Part shown: positions 54,409-63,753 of the stretch, one piece after another
Position numbering within the stretch: the first letter of the stretch is position 1
How the letters are laid out: every line of letters starts with the position of its first letter
Source: Lentibacillus saliphilus
Lineage (GTDB): Bacteria > Bacillota > Bacilli > Bacillales > Amphibacillaceae
Direction of reading: 5' to 3'
Assembly (NCBI RefSeq): GCF_019093865.1
Contig: NZ_JABJXD010000001.1
Location: 496,001-560,000, forward strand
Length of the DNA stretch: 64,000 nt
Translations under genes and position numbers: made by a program
The notes under the pieces: generated by a model
Database searches by the model: none
What the model was told of the DNA's origin: nothing
What the model saw: the letters and a program-made list of their open reading frames with translations, nothing else

Positions 54409-55764
54409 CTATAAAAAATTCATAAACAACGTAGCCAAGCCAAAATAGATGATAATTGATAGAAGGTCATTAATCGTCGTAATAAATGGTCCTGAGGCAA
54501 CAGCCGGGTCAATGTTTAACTTATCCATAAGAATTGGAATAATTGAGCCAGATATTGTCGCAACAAATAACGTCATCATAATCGCAATGCCAACAAGTAT
54601 TCCAAAAAATAAATTATGCTGCCATAAAACAATGACAACAAAAATAGTGACTCCACACACAAGTCCAATAATTGCTCCCGTTCCTGCTTCTCGCGCAAGC
54701 AGCTTCATCCTACCTTCCCGGCCATAGTCCCCAGTTGCTATACCTCTTACAGCGACAGCAAGAGCTTGAGTTCCAGTATTCCCTGCCATACCAGCAATGA
54801 CTGGTATAAAAGCGGCAAGTAATGCGACACGGGCAATTGTCTCCTCAAACATTCCAATTAAACTTGCCGTAAACATCCCAAGAAATAAAAGAATAATGAG
54901 CCAAGGTAATCTTTTTTTCGCAGCCGAAAAAGGATTATCGGTTCGACTATCTGTATCAGAAACAGCAGCAAGCTTTGAATAGTCATCACTTGCTTCTTCA
55001 TCCATAACATCAAGAATATCATCAACCGTTATAATACCAAGAAGATGATTTTGAAAATCAACAACAGGTAGCGCAAGAAAGTCATAATCACGCATCATTT
55101 GCGCGATATCTTCCTGGTCGGTCGCAACCGATACCGATACGACATTCTCACTCATAACATTTTCAATCTTTTCCGTATCATCTGCTATAATGAGATCTCT
55201 CAGAGAGGTAACGCCTACAAGCCGATTATACTCATCCAATACGTATAAATAATAAATTGTTTCAGCTTCAGGTGCCTCACGCTTAAGCTGCTTCATGACG
55301 TCGTCTTTCGTCTTTGTTTTAAATAACGCAACAAATTCTGTTGTCATAATACTTCCAGCTGTTTTTTCTTCGTAATGCAGAAGCTGTTTAATTTCATCTG
55401 CTGGACCCTTATCCATCAGGGTCAGAAAGCTAACGACCTGGTCTTTTTCCAATTCATTTAAAATATCAACGGCATCGTCCGCACTCATTTTACCGAGGAC
55501 CATTGCGGCAAATTGTGGATCCATTTCAATAAAAAATGTCTCGGTATTTTCCCGTTCAATATTTTCCATCATTTCGGCCATTTCCTCAGGTGACAAATAC
55601 CCATATAATTGCATCCGTTTTGCTTGATCCTGTTCCATAAAAAACGTGGCTTGATCATAGGGATGCCTATGGAGAAAATGGTCACGGAATTGAGTCATAT
55701 TGTCTATATTTAAAGACGTCTCCAGTGATGCCTTATTAGATTGATATCGCATGTCTTTTTCCAT
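54409..55764 (-). CDS. mgtE: Magnesium transporter MgtE
   Basis: The 451-residue protein has an MgtE N domain (about 25-130, with LSPEEMAEMMENIERE), a CBS pair (about 135-260, including TSLRDLIIADDTEKIENVMS and VVDFQNHLLGIITVDDILDV), and five membrane helices from about 285. These include the family signature PVIAGMAGNTGTQALAVAVRG. The CBS region closes the pore when Mg2+ is plentiful. AAGGACGTGGGAAA precedes the ATG. I looked for an M-box riboswitch in the short leader and saw none. Confidence 0.95.
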   Translation of the reverse strand: MEKDMRYQSNKASLETSLNIDNMTQFRDHFLHRHPYDQATFFMEQDQAKRMQLYGYLSPEEMAEMMENIERENTETFFIEMDPQFAAMVLGKMSADDAVDILNELEKDQVVSFLTLMDKGPADEIKQLLHYEEKTAGSIMTTEFVALFKTKTKDDVMKQLKREAPEAETIYYLYVLDEYNRLVGVTSLRDLIIADDTEKIENVMSENVVSVSVATDQEDIAQMMRDYDFLALPVVDFQNHLLGIITVDDILDVMDEEASDDYSKLAAVSDTDSRTDNPFSAAKKRLPWLIILLFLGMFTASLIGMFEETIARVALLAAFIPVIAGMAGNTGTQALAVAVRGIATGDYGREGRMKLLAREAGTGAIIGLVCGVTIFVVIVLWQHNLFFGILVGIAIMMTLFVATISGSIIPILMDKLNIDPAVASGPFITTINDLLSIIIYFGLATLFMNFL

Positions 55765-56003
55765 TTTCCCACGTCCTTCACTCGAAAATCCATCCGTACT
55801 TAAAGCTAAATTACCCAGCTAAGGTTAGAAGTTAATCATGATTCGTTTTTCAACCCTATAAATAGATACTTCTCGTTTTCGCCTTTTTCATGTACACTAG
55901 TTAATGAATCAAATTATAATGTTTTTTTCATTCATGCTAAATGCTTTTTCACATGTATGTTAGAATACATGTAAGCAATTATATAGAAAGCAAGGTCAAA
56001 TCC

Positions 56004-57173
56004 ATGAAAAACCAAAACACAAATATAGATTATACATTGATTTTAATTGTCGTTCTACTTGGTTTAACAAGTTTATTCGCTTTATATACAATTGATCCAT
56101 ATCTCCCAGCAAAATATGACAACCAAAACTTTTTACTTAAACAAGGGCAATGGTACATCATAGGCAGTATCCTCATCTTTATATTAATGCTTATTGACTA
56201 TGATCGTTTTCGACAAGTGACCTGGGTTTTGTATGGTATCGGTATGACGTCATTGCTTATGCTGTTTTTTCGCTTTCCTGCTGGCATTATACACGAGGCC
56301 AACAATGCTGTCAGTTGGTTTATTCTACCAGGTATGGGGACGATACAGCCCGCCGAATTATATAAAATTGTCCATGTATTAATTATCGCACATCTTATGT
56401 TCAGTCATAACAAGAAATATGTCAACCAAACGACTAAAACTGATCTTTGGTTATTTGCCAAAATCATGCTCGTGTCCCTCCCACCAATGGCCTTAATTGC
56501 AGTACAGCCAGATTTAGGTGGCATGCTTGTGCTTGCAAGTATCACGGGTGCTATGCTCCTTGTCTCAGGAATTCGATGGCGGGTTATGTTTGGCATATTA
56601 GGGGTGGTACTTGTATTGATTGGCATTGCGGTTGCGGTATGGATTTTTATACCAGGTCCTATATCGGAATTTCTTGAGGAAGGTGTCTTTAACCATATTA
56701 AAAGTCGGTTTTATGGTTGGATATATCCCGAGCAATATCCTGATTCCGGTTATCAGCTTGTGCTCGCTATGCTTGCGATCGGATCCGGGCAACTCGGAGG
56801 CAAAGGGCTTAGTACGATGGAGGTTTATGTTCCTGAAAAACATACCGATATGATCTTTACTGCGATCGCCGAACAATTCGGTTTTATCGGAGCAAGCTTT
56901 GTCATCATCTTGTTTTTCCTTTTAATTTACCGGATGATTCACGTCGCCATTTTAAGTAACGAAAGCTACGGCAGTTATCTCGTTACTGGGTTTATCGGAA
57001 TGTTTGCCTATCAAATATTCCAAAACATTGGGATGTCTATTCAGCTGTTACCAATTACAGGATTACCGTTGCCATTTCTCAGCTATGGTGGGAGTTCAAC
57101 ACTCACATACCTCATGGCAATCGGCATCGTTTTAAACGTTCATTCTCGAACGAAAACATTTATGTTTGAATAA
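56004..57173 (+). CDS. RodA/FtsW/SpoVE (SEDS) family glycosyltransferase
   Basis: The 389-residue protein has about ten membrane helices. SEDS motifs are FILPGMGTIQPAELYKIVHV (the RodA P-AE-K motif), VAVQPDLGGMLVLA (QPDLG) and the late GLPLPFLSYGGSST loop. SEDS proteins polymerise lipid II into glycan strands; RodA serves elongation. The start chosen is ATG 56004 after AAGCAAGGTCAAATCC, because the upstream stretch of the frame (from 55941) has no site. No partner penicillin-binding protein is adjacent. RodA-like is preferred over FtsW because no division cluster is nearby. Confidence 0.9.
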   Translation: MKNQNTNIDYTLILIVVLLGLTSLFALYTIDPYLPAKYDNQNFLLKQGQWYIIGSILIFILMLIDYDRFRQVTWVLYGIGMTSLLMLFFRFPAGIIHEANNAVSWFILPGMGTIQPAELYKIVHVLIIAHLMFSHNKKYVNQTTKTDLWLFAKIMLVSLPPMALIAVQPDLGGMLVLASITGAMLLVSGIRWRVMFGILGVVLVLIGIAVAVWIFIPGPISEFLEEGVFNHIKSRFYGWIYPEQYPDSGYQLVLAMLAIGSGQLGGKGLSTMEVYVPEKHTDMIFTAIAEQFGFIGASFVIILFFLLIYRMIHVAILSNESYGSYLVTGFIGMFAYQIFQNIGMSIQLLPITGLPLPFLSYGGSSTLTYLMAIGIVLNVHSRTKTFMFE

Positions 57174-57200
57174 CGACATTCAGGGCAATTTATAAATGAT

Positions 57201-57233
57201 AACAGGTGAGATTACCTCGCCTGTTTTATTTTT
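57201..57233 (+). terminator. Terminator of the SEDS gene
   Basis: AACAGGTGAG and CTCGCCTGTT (one G-U pair) with the tail TTATTTTT. Confidence 0.82.
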
Positions 57234-57328
57234 AGGCGGCACAATTAAAGTCAACAAGATAGATGCTAACTGAAATGACAACCATAAAGTGGCACTATTG
57301 CACATGATATTTTGGAGGGGGTCATTCC

Positions 57329-58069
57329 ATGAAGGTTGATGTCATTGGAGATATTCACGGTTGTTTCTCTGAGCTCGAACAGTTATTTAAGTCGCTAGGA
57401 TACCACTTTGCAAACGACGTTTATCGCCATCCTGAAGGGCGTATGCCCGTTTTTGTCGGAGATTTAACGGATCGTGGTCCACAATCGATTAAAGTCATTG
57501 AAATTGTGTCACATATGGTTCTTGAAGCCAAAGCAGCACATTATGTTCCTGGTAACCATTGCAACAAGCTTTACCGTTTCTTTAAAGGTAATGCCGTCCA
57601 GCAAAAGCACGGTTTAGAAACGACGGTTGCTGAGTATAACGCATTGTCAGAAGCAGAACAGACGCGTATTAAACGCGCCTTTATGACTTTATATGAGCAA
57701 GCACCCCTTTATCTCGTACTTCCTGACGTCAATGCCGTAATCGCACATGCTGGCATAAAAGAAGCATACATCGGTCGCACAGATCAAAAAGCAAAATCGT
57801 TCGTCTTGTATGGCGATACAACTGGTGAAAAACACCCTGATGGACGACCGGTGCGACGTGACTGGGCTCAGCATTACAACGGTGAGCGCTGGATCATTTA
57901 TGGTCATACCCCTGTGCTTGAGCCACGCTTCGTCAACAAAACGATTAATATTGATACTGGATGTGTTTTTGGCAATGCACTAACAGCTTTTCGCTTGCCT
58001 GAGGAAACGACAATATCCATCCCCTCAGAGCAACCGTTTCAACAACATGCATTCAGCTTTACGAATTAA
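57329..58069 (+). CDS. prpE: Bis(5'-nucleosyl)-tetraphosphatase PrpE
   Basis: The 246-residue metallophosphoesterase has the sequence signature DxH-GDx-GNHD: [12 protein letters not shown] (3-14), [10 protein letters not shown] (about 42-51), [10 protein letters not shown], and the later HAGIKE and IYGHTPV motifs. B. subtilis PrpE has 244 residues, cleaves Ap4A asymmetrically and acts on spore germination traits. Here it overlaps the convergent pseudouridine synthase gene by 11 bases. GGAGGGGGTCATTCC precedes ATG. Confidence 0.92.
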   Translation: MKVDVIGDIHGCFSELEQLFKSLGYHFANDVYRHPEGRMPVFVGDLTDRGPQSIKVIEIVSHMVLEAKAAHYVPGNHCNKLYRFFKGNAVQQKHGLETTVAEYNALSEAEQTRIKRAFMTLYEQAPLYLVLPDVNAVIAHAGIKEAYIGRTDQKAKSFVLYGDTTGEKHPDGRPVRRDWAQHYNGERWIIYGHTPVLEPRFVNKTINIDTGCVFGNALTAFRLPEETTISIPSEQPFQQHAFSFTN

Positions 58070-58961
58070 CACTGGCAAAGCTGCTCGCCTGACAAACCTG
58101 TTGCATATCCGGTGGAATGGGTGAATGAAATGAGTGCCACGCTTTCGTTATAGGATGCTCAAATTCAAGAAATGTACTGTGCAAAGCCTGACGCATAATC
58201 ATCCTTTGACGACCACCGTACAGTGTATCACCTGCAAGCGGATAGCCTGCATGAGAAAAATGAACTCTAATCTGATGTGTACGCCCTGTTTCAAGGCGTA
58301 CATCAACAACCGTATGATCTGCATAAGCTTCACGTACCTGAAAGTGCGTGACAGCTTTCTGACCATCAGGTCTCACAACACGTTCCACGACTGAGTCTTG
58401 TTTTCTCCCAATCGGAGCGGTAAATACGCCTTCCTGAACAGGTAAAGTGCCTTGTATAATCGCTACATAGGACCGCTTAATGCTCGTGTTTTTTTGTGCT
58501 TCGGAGAGCACCATATGAGCATATCGGTGCTTAGCAACGAGTACAAGCCCAGACGTGTCTTTATCAAGTCGCGTAACGATGTGGACTGTATAAGAGAGAC
58601 GATTTTGTTCATAGTATCCTGCTAAAGCATTTGCCAACGTTCCATTAGGTTGGTTCATAGAAGGCATAACTGCCATCCCTGCTGGCTTGTCAAGGACTAA
58701 AACAGCATCGTCTTCATATATGATGTTAAGCGGTATGTCTTGGCTACAAATATGTTCACTCCGCGTCTCATTAGGAAATTGCACAGACAGCATATCTCCT
58801 GTATGGAGCACATCATAAGCAAAACGTTCCACATCATTGATTTTAAATGCGCCCAATTCTTTTGTCATTGCCTTCATAAGCCGACGTGAAAAATGATGAA
58901 CGTGACGCAAGTAATATTTAATGGTCATACCGTCATACATTTGATCTATTTTCCAATTCAC
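58059..58961 (-). CDS. Pseudouridine synthase, RluA/RluD family (YjbO)
   Basis: The 300-residue protein has an S4-like N-terminal segment (about 15-70). Its catalytic domain has the aspartate in [16 protein letters not shown] (about 128-143) and the motif [20 protein letters not shown]. It isomerises uridine to pseudouridine in rRNA. The start is GTG after GGAGGCAAGCAAGCT. The order sasB-nadF-yjbO-prpE is that of B. subtilis except that prpE faces the other way. Matching YjbO by context is good; the target uridine is not known. Confidence 0.88.
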   Translation of the reverse strand: MNWKIDQMYDGMTIKYYLRHVHHFSRRLMKAMTKELGAFKINDVERFAYDVLHTGDMLSVQFPNETRSEHICSQDIPLNIIYEDDAVLVLDKPAGMAVMPSMNQPNGTLANALAGYYEQNRLSYTVHIVTRLDKDTSGLVLVAKHRYAHMVLSEAQKNTSIKRSYVAIIQGTLPVQEGVFTAPIGRKQDSVVERVVRPDGQKAVTHFQVREAYADHTVVDVRLETGRTHQIRVHFSHAGYPLAGDTLYGGRQRMIMRQALHSTFLEFEHPITKAWHSFHSPIPPDMQQVCQASSFASVNS

Positions 58962-59002
58962 AGCTTGCTTGCCTCCAGTGACGTTGTTATGATCATGATG
59001 TT

Positions 59003-59821
59003 CTATCTCCTAGGAAGTGTCGGATCATCTTCTGCTACAAACGAATCACGAACCCGATTCCAAAATGGGAATGGACGGAAACGAGCAAAGCGCACGCGTT
59101 CTTTCGCAACACGACACTGTATTGATTTCACATTCGTATATGTGTCTGTTATATGATCGACGGTTAATAAAAAGCTGCGATCAACGAGCGGCTTCAACAA
59201 GCACGTGTGATGCTTTGGTAAAATAAGCGGTGAACCGATTGTTCTGAACACACGGTTATTAATAGAAGCCATTTCGGTAACCTGAATGGCTTCCAAGGCT
59301 GGGTGTATGATGCCCCCACCGAGCGCTTTGTTATAAGCTGTACTTCCTGAAGGTGTTGAAATACATAGGCCATCCCCACGGAATGTCTCGAAATGCTCTC
59401 CTTTAATTTCAACGTCAAAAACGACCGAACCATCCGTCGTTTTAATGGCCGCTTCATTCAAAGCGAGCAATCGATCTTCTACCCGATCTGACTTTGAGCG
59501 AATAATAACTTCCAACAACGGATATTCAACAATTTGAAATGGCGTTTTAGCGATTTCTTCAACAAGCTGATCAACCTCGCTCGGCACCCAATCCGCGTAG
59601 AATCCGAGGTGCCCTGTATGAACGCCAATAAATGCGGTTGTTTTCAAACAGTGAATATACCGGTGGAATGCCTCTAAAAACGTACCGTCCCCACCAACGG
59701 AAATGACAAGATCGGGATGATCTAAATCATATGTGAGGCTATAGTCTGTCAACTGCTCGATTAACCTCGTCTTTATTGTTTCCGAACGCTCATCTCCTTT
59801 TGATACAATCGCAAATTTCAA
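59003..59821 (-). CDS. nadF: NAD kinase
   Basis: The 272-residue protein has the NAD-kinase signature [13 protein letters not shown] (about 47-59) and the [17 protein letters not shown] substrate loop, plus the [14 protein letters not shown] region. It makes NADP+ from NAD+ and ATP. Translation probably starts at TTG 59821 ([11 protein letters not shown]) because AAAGGAGAGGAAAACG lies directly before it, although the frame extends to 59875. B. subtilis NadF is 266 residues. The gene lies between a small alarmone synthetase and the pseudouridine synthase in one operon. Confidence 0.95.
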   Translation of the reverse strand: MKFAIVSKGDERSETIKTRLIEQLTDYSLTYDLDHPDLVISVGGDGTFLEAFHRYIHCLKTTAFIGVHTGHLGFYADWVPSEVDQLVEEIAKTPFQIVEYPLLEVIIRSKSDRVEDRLLALNEAAIKTTDGSVVFDVEIKGEHFETFRGDGLCISTPSGSTAYNKALGGGIIHPALEAIQVTEMASINNRVFRTIGSPLILPKHHTCLLKPLVDRSFLLTVDHITDTYTNVKSIQCRVAKERVRFARFRPFPFWNRVRDSFVAEDDPTLPRR

Positions 59822-59878
59822 CGTTTTCCTCTCCTTTTCCAATATAAGACAGTCAATATGTACATCATTTAACACATA

Positions 59879-60487
59879 TTATTTTCGATGAAAAATTCGC
59901 TGTGCCTCTTGAACTTCATTACGTATTTTGGACATTTCTTCATCAAGCTTAAAAGCAGCCTCTGCTGCTCGCTGGAGTCGAACCTTTATATCACTCGGGA
60001 TACTTCCCTTATATTTATAATTCAATGAATGTTCATTGGTTGCCCAGAAATTCATTGCGAGCGTACGAATTTGAATTTCAGCAATAACCATTTTTTCACC
60101 ATGAATTGTTCCGACTGGGTACTCAATAATCATATGAAATGAGCGGTAGCCACTTTCTTTTTTTTGAGCTATGTAGTCTTTTTCTTCGATAATCGTAAGG
60201 TCGTTTCTTTTTCTGAGCATATCAACGACAGTATAAATATCATCAACAAACTGGCACACGACCCGAACACCAGCAATATCTTGTATATCTTGTTCAATAG
60301 TATTCAATGGAATGCGCTTGCTCTCAGCTTTTTCTAAAATGCTTTGAACTGGCTTAACCCGCCCGGTAATAAATTCAATCGGGGAATGTCTCGATTCATA
60401 TTCAAATTGTGCCCGCATCCCTTTTAGCTTTACTTTTAATTCTTCAACGACTTGTTTATATGGTGCAAGTAACGCTTCCCAGTTCAT
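59879..60487 (-). CDS. sasB: Small alarmone synthetase (RelQ/SasB/YjbM)
   Basis: The 202-residue protein has a synthetase domain only, without hydrolase or TGS parts. Motifs are RVKPVQSILEKAESKRI (substrate loop), IQDIAGVRVVCQFVDDIYTV, KKESGYRSFHMIIEYP and MVIAEIQIRTLAMNFWATNE. It uses ATP to pyrophosphorylate GDP or GTP to (p)ppGpp. ATG codons at 60490 and 60487 both follow AGGTGG; I take 60487. It leads the operon that continues into nadF and yjbO. Confidence 0.94.
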   Translation of the reverse strand: MNWEALLAPYKQVVEELKVKLKGMRAQFEYESRHSPIEFITGRVKPVQSILEKAESKRIPLNTIEQDIQDIAGVRVVCQFVDDIYTVVDMLRKRNDLTIIEEKDYIAQKKESGYRSFHMIIEYPVGTIHGEKMVIAEIQIRTLAMNFWATNEHSLNYKYKGSIPSDIKVRLQRAAEAAFKLDEEMSKIRNEVQEAQRIFHRK

Positions 60488-60679
60488 CATAGCCACCACC
60501 TAACAATTAATCAACACACATCTTTTATTTTACCACAAAACGTTCTTAATTGATTTTTCTAAGCGACAATTTGCTAATGTAACGACTTGATAAGGGATAT
60601 GTTTTGCATAATAGTCACGTATTCGGCATAATCATGTATAATTCATTTTTTAAAGAAACACAATGTGAGGCTGATGATT

Positions 60680-61252
60680 TTGACACAAGAAATAGAAATT
60701 GAATATAAAAATTTACTAACTAAGACAGAATTCAAGCACCTAAAGTCACAGCTTGACTTCCCTGAGTTGCCACGGGTGCAAACAAATTATTACTTTGAAA
60801 CAGATCAATTTGAGCTTAAGGGGAAGCGGTCTGCGTTAAGAATTCGAGAAACACAACAAACGTACACGCTCACTTTAAAAGAACCACACCCTGATGGCCT
60901 TTTAGAAACCCACGATAGGTTGAATGTAGATGAAGCACATGAATGGTTGAACGGACATATCAGCTTCCACCCTCATACCGGCAAGCAGCTCAACAGCATG
61001 AATATCGCATCAGAAGCACTCTCACTGTTCGGTCAATTAACGACCAAACGTTGGGAGACGCGTTATAAAGGTGTCCTCGTTGTGCTTGATCATAGTCACT
61101 ATAGCGATGTAGAGGATTTTGAGCTTGAGGTGGAAGGACCGACGCAAGAAGCTGTTTCTACCGTCTTTAATGAGTTACTTTCTGAGCATAACATTCCTAT
61201 CCGCAAGACACCAAATAAAATTGAGCGATTGTTTACCGAGTTGAGTCAATAA
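60680..61252 (+). CDS. yjbK: CYTH domain protein (YjbK)
   Basis: The 190-residue protein has the EXEXK signature EIEIEYK at its start, then the beta-barrel triphosphate tunnel. Conserved basic stretches LRIRETQQTYTLTLKEP and VVLDHSHYSDVEDFELEVEG are present. CYTH enzymes act on inorganic triphosphate, thiamine triphosphate or similar substrates. A TTG at 60680 (MTQEIEIEYKN) has better spacing from GAGG than the ATG codons just upstream, and it matches the known start of YjbK. It is divergent from sasB. Confidence 0.9.
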   Translation: MTQEIEIEYKNLLTKTEFKHLKSQLDFPELPRVQTNYYFETDQFELKGKRSALRIRETQQTYTLTLKEPHPDGLLETHDRLNVDEAHEWLNGHISFHPHTGKQLNSMNIASEALSLFGQLTTKRWETRYKGVLVVLDHSHYSDVEDFELEVEGPTQEAVSTVFNELLSEHNIPIRKTPNKIERLFTELSQ

Positions 61253-61335
61253 CGGCCTGAGCCCTCTTCGGTTGCCCCGTGTTAACGCCGTTGATACAAT
61301 ATCATTATATCAATTTTAAGGAAGCGAGCTAATCT

Positions 61336-61716
61336 ATGATTACCCATGGAACAATATATGACGCGATTGGCGGTTATGAAACCATTGATCGTCTCGTCAC
61401 TGCATTTTATAACCGTGTTGGCAACCATCCGTTGCTCACACCTATCTTCCCTGAAGATTTAACTGAAACAGCACGCAAACAGCGTATGTTTTTAACACAA
61501 TTCTTTGGTGGTCCAAAGGCTTATACAGAAGAAAGAGGTCATCCAATGATGCGACGCCGTCACCTGCCTTTTCCAATTACACCTGAAAGACGGGATGCCT
61601 GGCTCGCATGTATGGATGCTGCTCTGGAAGAAGCTGAAGTTCCAGAACCATATCGGACTGCCATGTTTGAAAAACTAACGATGACCGCCAATCATATGAT
61701 GAATACACCCGAATAA
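61336..61716 (+). CDS. yjbI: Truncated hemoglobin, group II (YjbI)
   Basis: The 126-residue protein is a group II truncated hemoglobin: [20 protein letters not shown] at the start, then [20 protein letters not shown] with the F-helix [20 protein letters not shown], whose proximal histidine is in MRRRHLPF. It binds oxygen on heme. In B. subtilis yjbI pairs with yjbH/spxH, as here, with only 17 bases between the genes; in Staphylococcus the partner influences thiol stress. AAGGAAGCGAGCTAATCT precedes ATG. Confidence 0.94.
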   Translation: MITHGTIYDAIGGYETIDRLVTAFYNRVGNHPLLTPIFPEDLTETARKQRMFLTQFFGGPKAYTEERGHPMMRRRHLPFPITPERRDAWLACMDAALEEAEVPEPYRTAMFEKLTMTANHMMNTPE

Positions 61717-61733
61717 CAGAAAGGAGAATCGAT

Positions 61734-62636
61734 GTGAATTCGTATCATGATGAGCTCAAACGCTTTGAATATGCAAACACATCGTCAGCAGCATACAGTT
61801 ATGTTAATGTTGTTAAAAAACCATTAGAATTGTATGTATTTGTTGATCCCCTCTGTGCCGAGTGCTGGTCGCTCGAACCATACTTAAAAAAATTAAGCAT
61901 TGAGTATGGGCGATTTTTTACGATACGCCCAATTGTCAGCGGTCATGTTTTTGCTATGAATCTTGAACCGTTTGATAAACCATGCAAACTCAAGGATATG
62001 TGGGAACGAACAGCATTACGTACAGGTATGAGCTGCGATACGAATGTGTGGAAGGACCATTCATTTATTTCCCCACGGAGAGCGTCACTAGCCATAAAGG
62101 CGGCTGAACTCCAAGGAAAAAAAGCAGGACGGCTTTTTTTAAGAAAGATTCAAGAAAATGCCTTTTTGAAAAAACAAAACATCTCAGAAGAGAGCGTCTT
62201 GTTAAACTGTGCTGAAGAAGCAAAGCTAGACATTGAAGAGTTTAAATGCGATTTGTACTCTGATACAGCCAAAAAAGCACTCCAAAGTGACTTTAAGCTA
62301 ACAAATGAAATGAACGTGGACTACATCCCTACAATGGTGTTTTTTAATCCGACATCAGAGCAGCCGGGCATTAAAATATCTGGTTTGTACCCATATGAGA
62401 TATACGTACGCGTCCTCAAGCAAATGCTCGATAAACGCCTCATCCCATCAACAACGCCACCACTAGAGCTGCTTTTATCACATTATAAAGTTGTGGCAAC
62501 AAAAGAAATCGCTGTCGTATATGATTGGTCAACGACAAAAGCTGAACGGGAACTGAAGAAATTACAAATCAGACAAAAAGTAAAAAAACATGTCACGAAT
62601 CACGGATCATTCTGGGAATATCGATCACGAGACTGA
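61734..62636 (+). CDS. spxH: ClpXP adaptor SpxH (YjbH), DsbA-like fold
   Basis: The 300-residue protein has a DsbA-like fold with C41-A-E-C44 in [16 protein letters not shown], where B. subtilis has CPEC. SpxH delivers the regulator Spx to ClpXP for degradation. The start is GTG after AAAGGAGAATCGAT. Its upstream neighbour is the trHb gene, the usual pair. The C-terminal part is basic ([15 protein letters not shown]), as in the family, and holds a winged-helix-like segment. Confidence 0.92.
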   Translation: MNSYHDELKRFEYANTSSAAYSYVNVVKKPLELYVFVDPLCAECWSLEPYLKKLSIEYGRFFTIRPIVSGHVFAMNLEPFDKPCKLKDMWERTALRTGMSCDTNVWKDHSFISPRRASLAIKAAELQGKKAGRLFLRKIQENAFLKKQNISEESVLLNCAEEAKLDIEEFKCDLYSDTAKKALQSDFKLTNEMNVDYIPTMVFFNPTSEQPGIKISGLYPYEIYVRVLKQMLDKRLIPSTTPPLELLLSHYKVVATKEIAVVYDWSTTKAERELKKLQIRQKVKKHVTNHGSFWEYRSRD

Positions 62637-62758
62637 ATGGCGCAAGTATCATTAAATAAAATGGGTCTATTGTGTATTAAACATAGATCTTCTATAAGTG
62701 ACAACGTTTGATATAGGTTAAAACTAATTCGTTCGAATGTTTCAGTTTACAAGCGGGT

Positions 62759-62798
62759 ACACACCTTTTAGGGCTAAAAAGCTCAAGGTGTGTTTTTT
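62759..62798 (+). terminator. Terminator of the yjbI-spxH transcript
   Basis: ACACACCTT and AAGGTGTGT form a 9-bp stem around AAAAAGC-like loop sequence, followed by six T. Confidence 0.82.
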
Positions 62799-62806
62799 GT
62801 CGTTTT

Positions 62807-62858
62807 GAGGCTGTGACATAACAAAAGGCTTAATGCAAAAGACGAACAATGCTCAAGC
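62807..62858. repeat. Third copy of the repeat-element flank
   Basis: GAGGCTGTGACATAAC and GCAAAAGACGAACAATGCTCAA match, with few changes, the outer flank of the long repeat at 40638-40812 (read on the minus strand). The structured element itself is absent, and the 20-bp array starts directly afterwards. Confidence 0.65.
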
Positions 62859-63118
62859 CGCATAAACGGAAATCCAGCCGCATATCCGCTCAACGAGACG
62901 TATAAATCGCAAACCAAACGCATATCCGCTCAACGAGACGTATAACTGGAAATTCAAACGCATAACCGCCCATCGAGACGCATAAATCAAAATTCAAGCG
63001 CATATCCGCTCAACGAGACGCATAAATCGCAATCCAAACGCATACCCGCCCATCGAGACGCATAAATCGCAATCCAAACGCATATCCGCTCTCCCAGCCG
63101 CATAAACGAGAAGAGCAG
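62859..63118. repeat. Tandem array of 13 units with an exact 20-bp period
   Basis: CGCATA or CGTATA starts at 62859, 62879, 62899 and every 20 bases to 63099, without one slip. Two unit types alternate, close to CGCATATCCGCTCAACGAGA and CGCATAAATCGCAATCCAAA, so the true repeat is about 40 bp. There is no convincing open frame, and no CRISPR-like variable spacer, because the whole 40 bases recur. It lies downstream of the spxH terminator. Confidence 0.88.
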
Positions 63119-63202
63119 CACCTCCGTCATCCAACTCGTCTTTCAGCGTCATTTTTCATGTAAATAGTCTTCTCTTGCCCCGCCTCTTTGTGATCAATAC
63201 AC

Positions 63203-63238
63203 AAAAAAAAGACGGGCATACACGATGTGTATGCCCGT
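63203..63238. terminator. Long perfect hairpin near 63.2 kb
   Basis: ACGGGCATACAC and GTGTATGCCCGT pair over 12 bases around a 3-base loop; eight A precede it, so on the minus strand it is a good terminator. No minus-strand gene is seen to its right before pepF, which has its own. Confidence 0.7.
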
Positions 63239-63455
63239 TCATACTTTGTTTTATAAAAAACAAAGGGGGGTGGGAGATTTCACACAGCAAACAAAGGGGT
63301 TTATTGTTTGGGATTGATCTCACTTATTATAATAGCGGATTTTCCTTCTGTAATCAATACCTTGTTATACAGTTCACAAAGATGTCATACTTCTATTTGA
63401 GATTTAGACACCATATTATATATTAATAATTAGATTTGGATGGGGGCTGATCAAT

Positions 63456-63635
63456 ATGAGCAATCTATACCCGGTTATTTTTTTCTTTTTAACAATCGTC
63501 GCCTTTGTATTGAACATTTTCGGGCTAATGCAGCTCATCCCACTTTACATTACGTTACCGCTTTTATTTATATCTATCTATGCGACCATATTTTCATTTT
63601 CACACCGAAATACGTATCGTGGCCGCATGCGCTAA
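63456..63635 (+). CDS. Small two-helix membrane protein
   Basis: A short frame encodes 59 residues starting MSNLYPVIFFFLTIVAFVLN, with a second hydrophobic part (LMQLIPLYITLPLLFISIYA) and a basic end YRGRMR. GGGGGCTGATCAAT precedes the ATG. Both hydrophobic segments are long enough to cross the membrane, with a hairpin topology. Similar tiny membrane proteins occur in Bacillaceae, but I recognise no family. It is convergent with pepF. Confidence 0.7.
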   Translation: MSNLYPVIFFFLTIVAFVLNIFGLMQLIPLYITLPLLFISIYATIFSFSHRNTYRGRMR

Positions 63636-63710
63636 CAAAACACCCACTATGTGCTTATTTCTCTCACTTTGCAAAAATGCTTATCCATGTGTCTATGTTT
63701 AATCATATTA

Positions 63711-63746
63711 AGAAGCCGCCTGAGTTTACGATCTCAGGCGGCTTCT
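63711..63746. terminator. Bidirectional terminator between the small membrane gene and pepF
   Basis: AGAAGCCGCCTGAG and CTCAGGCGGCTTCT pair perfectly over 14 bases with an 8-base loop. Confidence 0.85.
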
Positions 63747-63753
63747 CTTATCA

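Noticed and set aside
55765-56003. M-box magnesium riboswitch before mgtE
   Set aside because: The region is only about 240 bases between divergent genes and shows no series of conserved stems; I could not place the M-box core.
62859-63118. CRISPR array
   Set aside because: The whole 40-base double unit recurs, so there are no unique spacers, and no cas gene is in the window.
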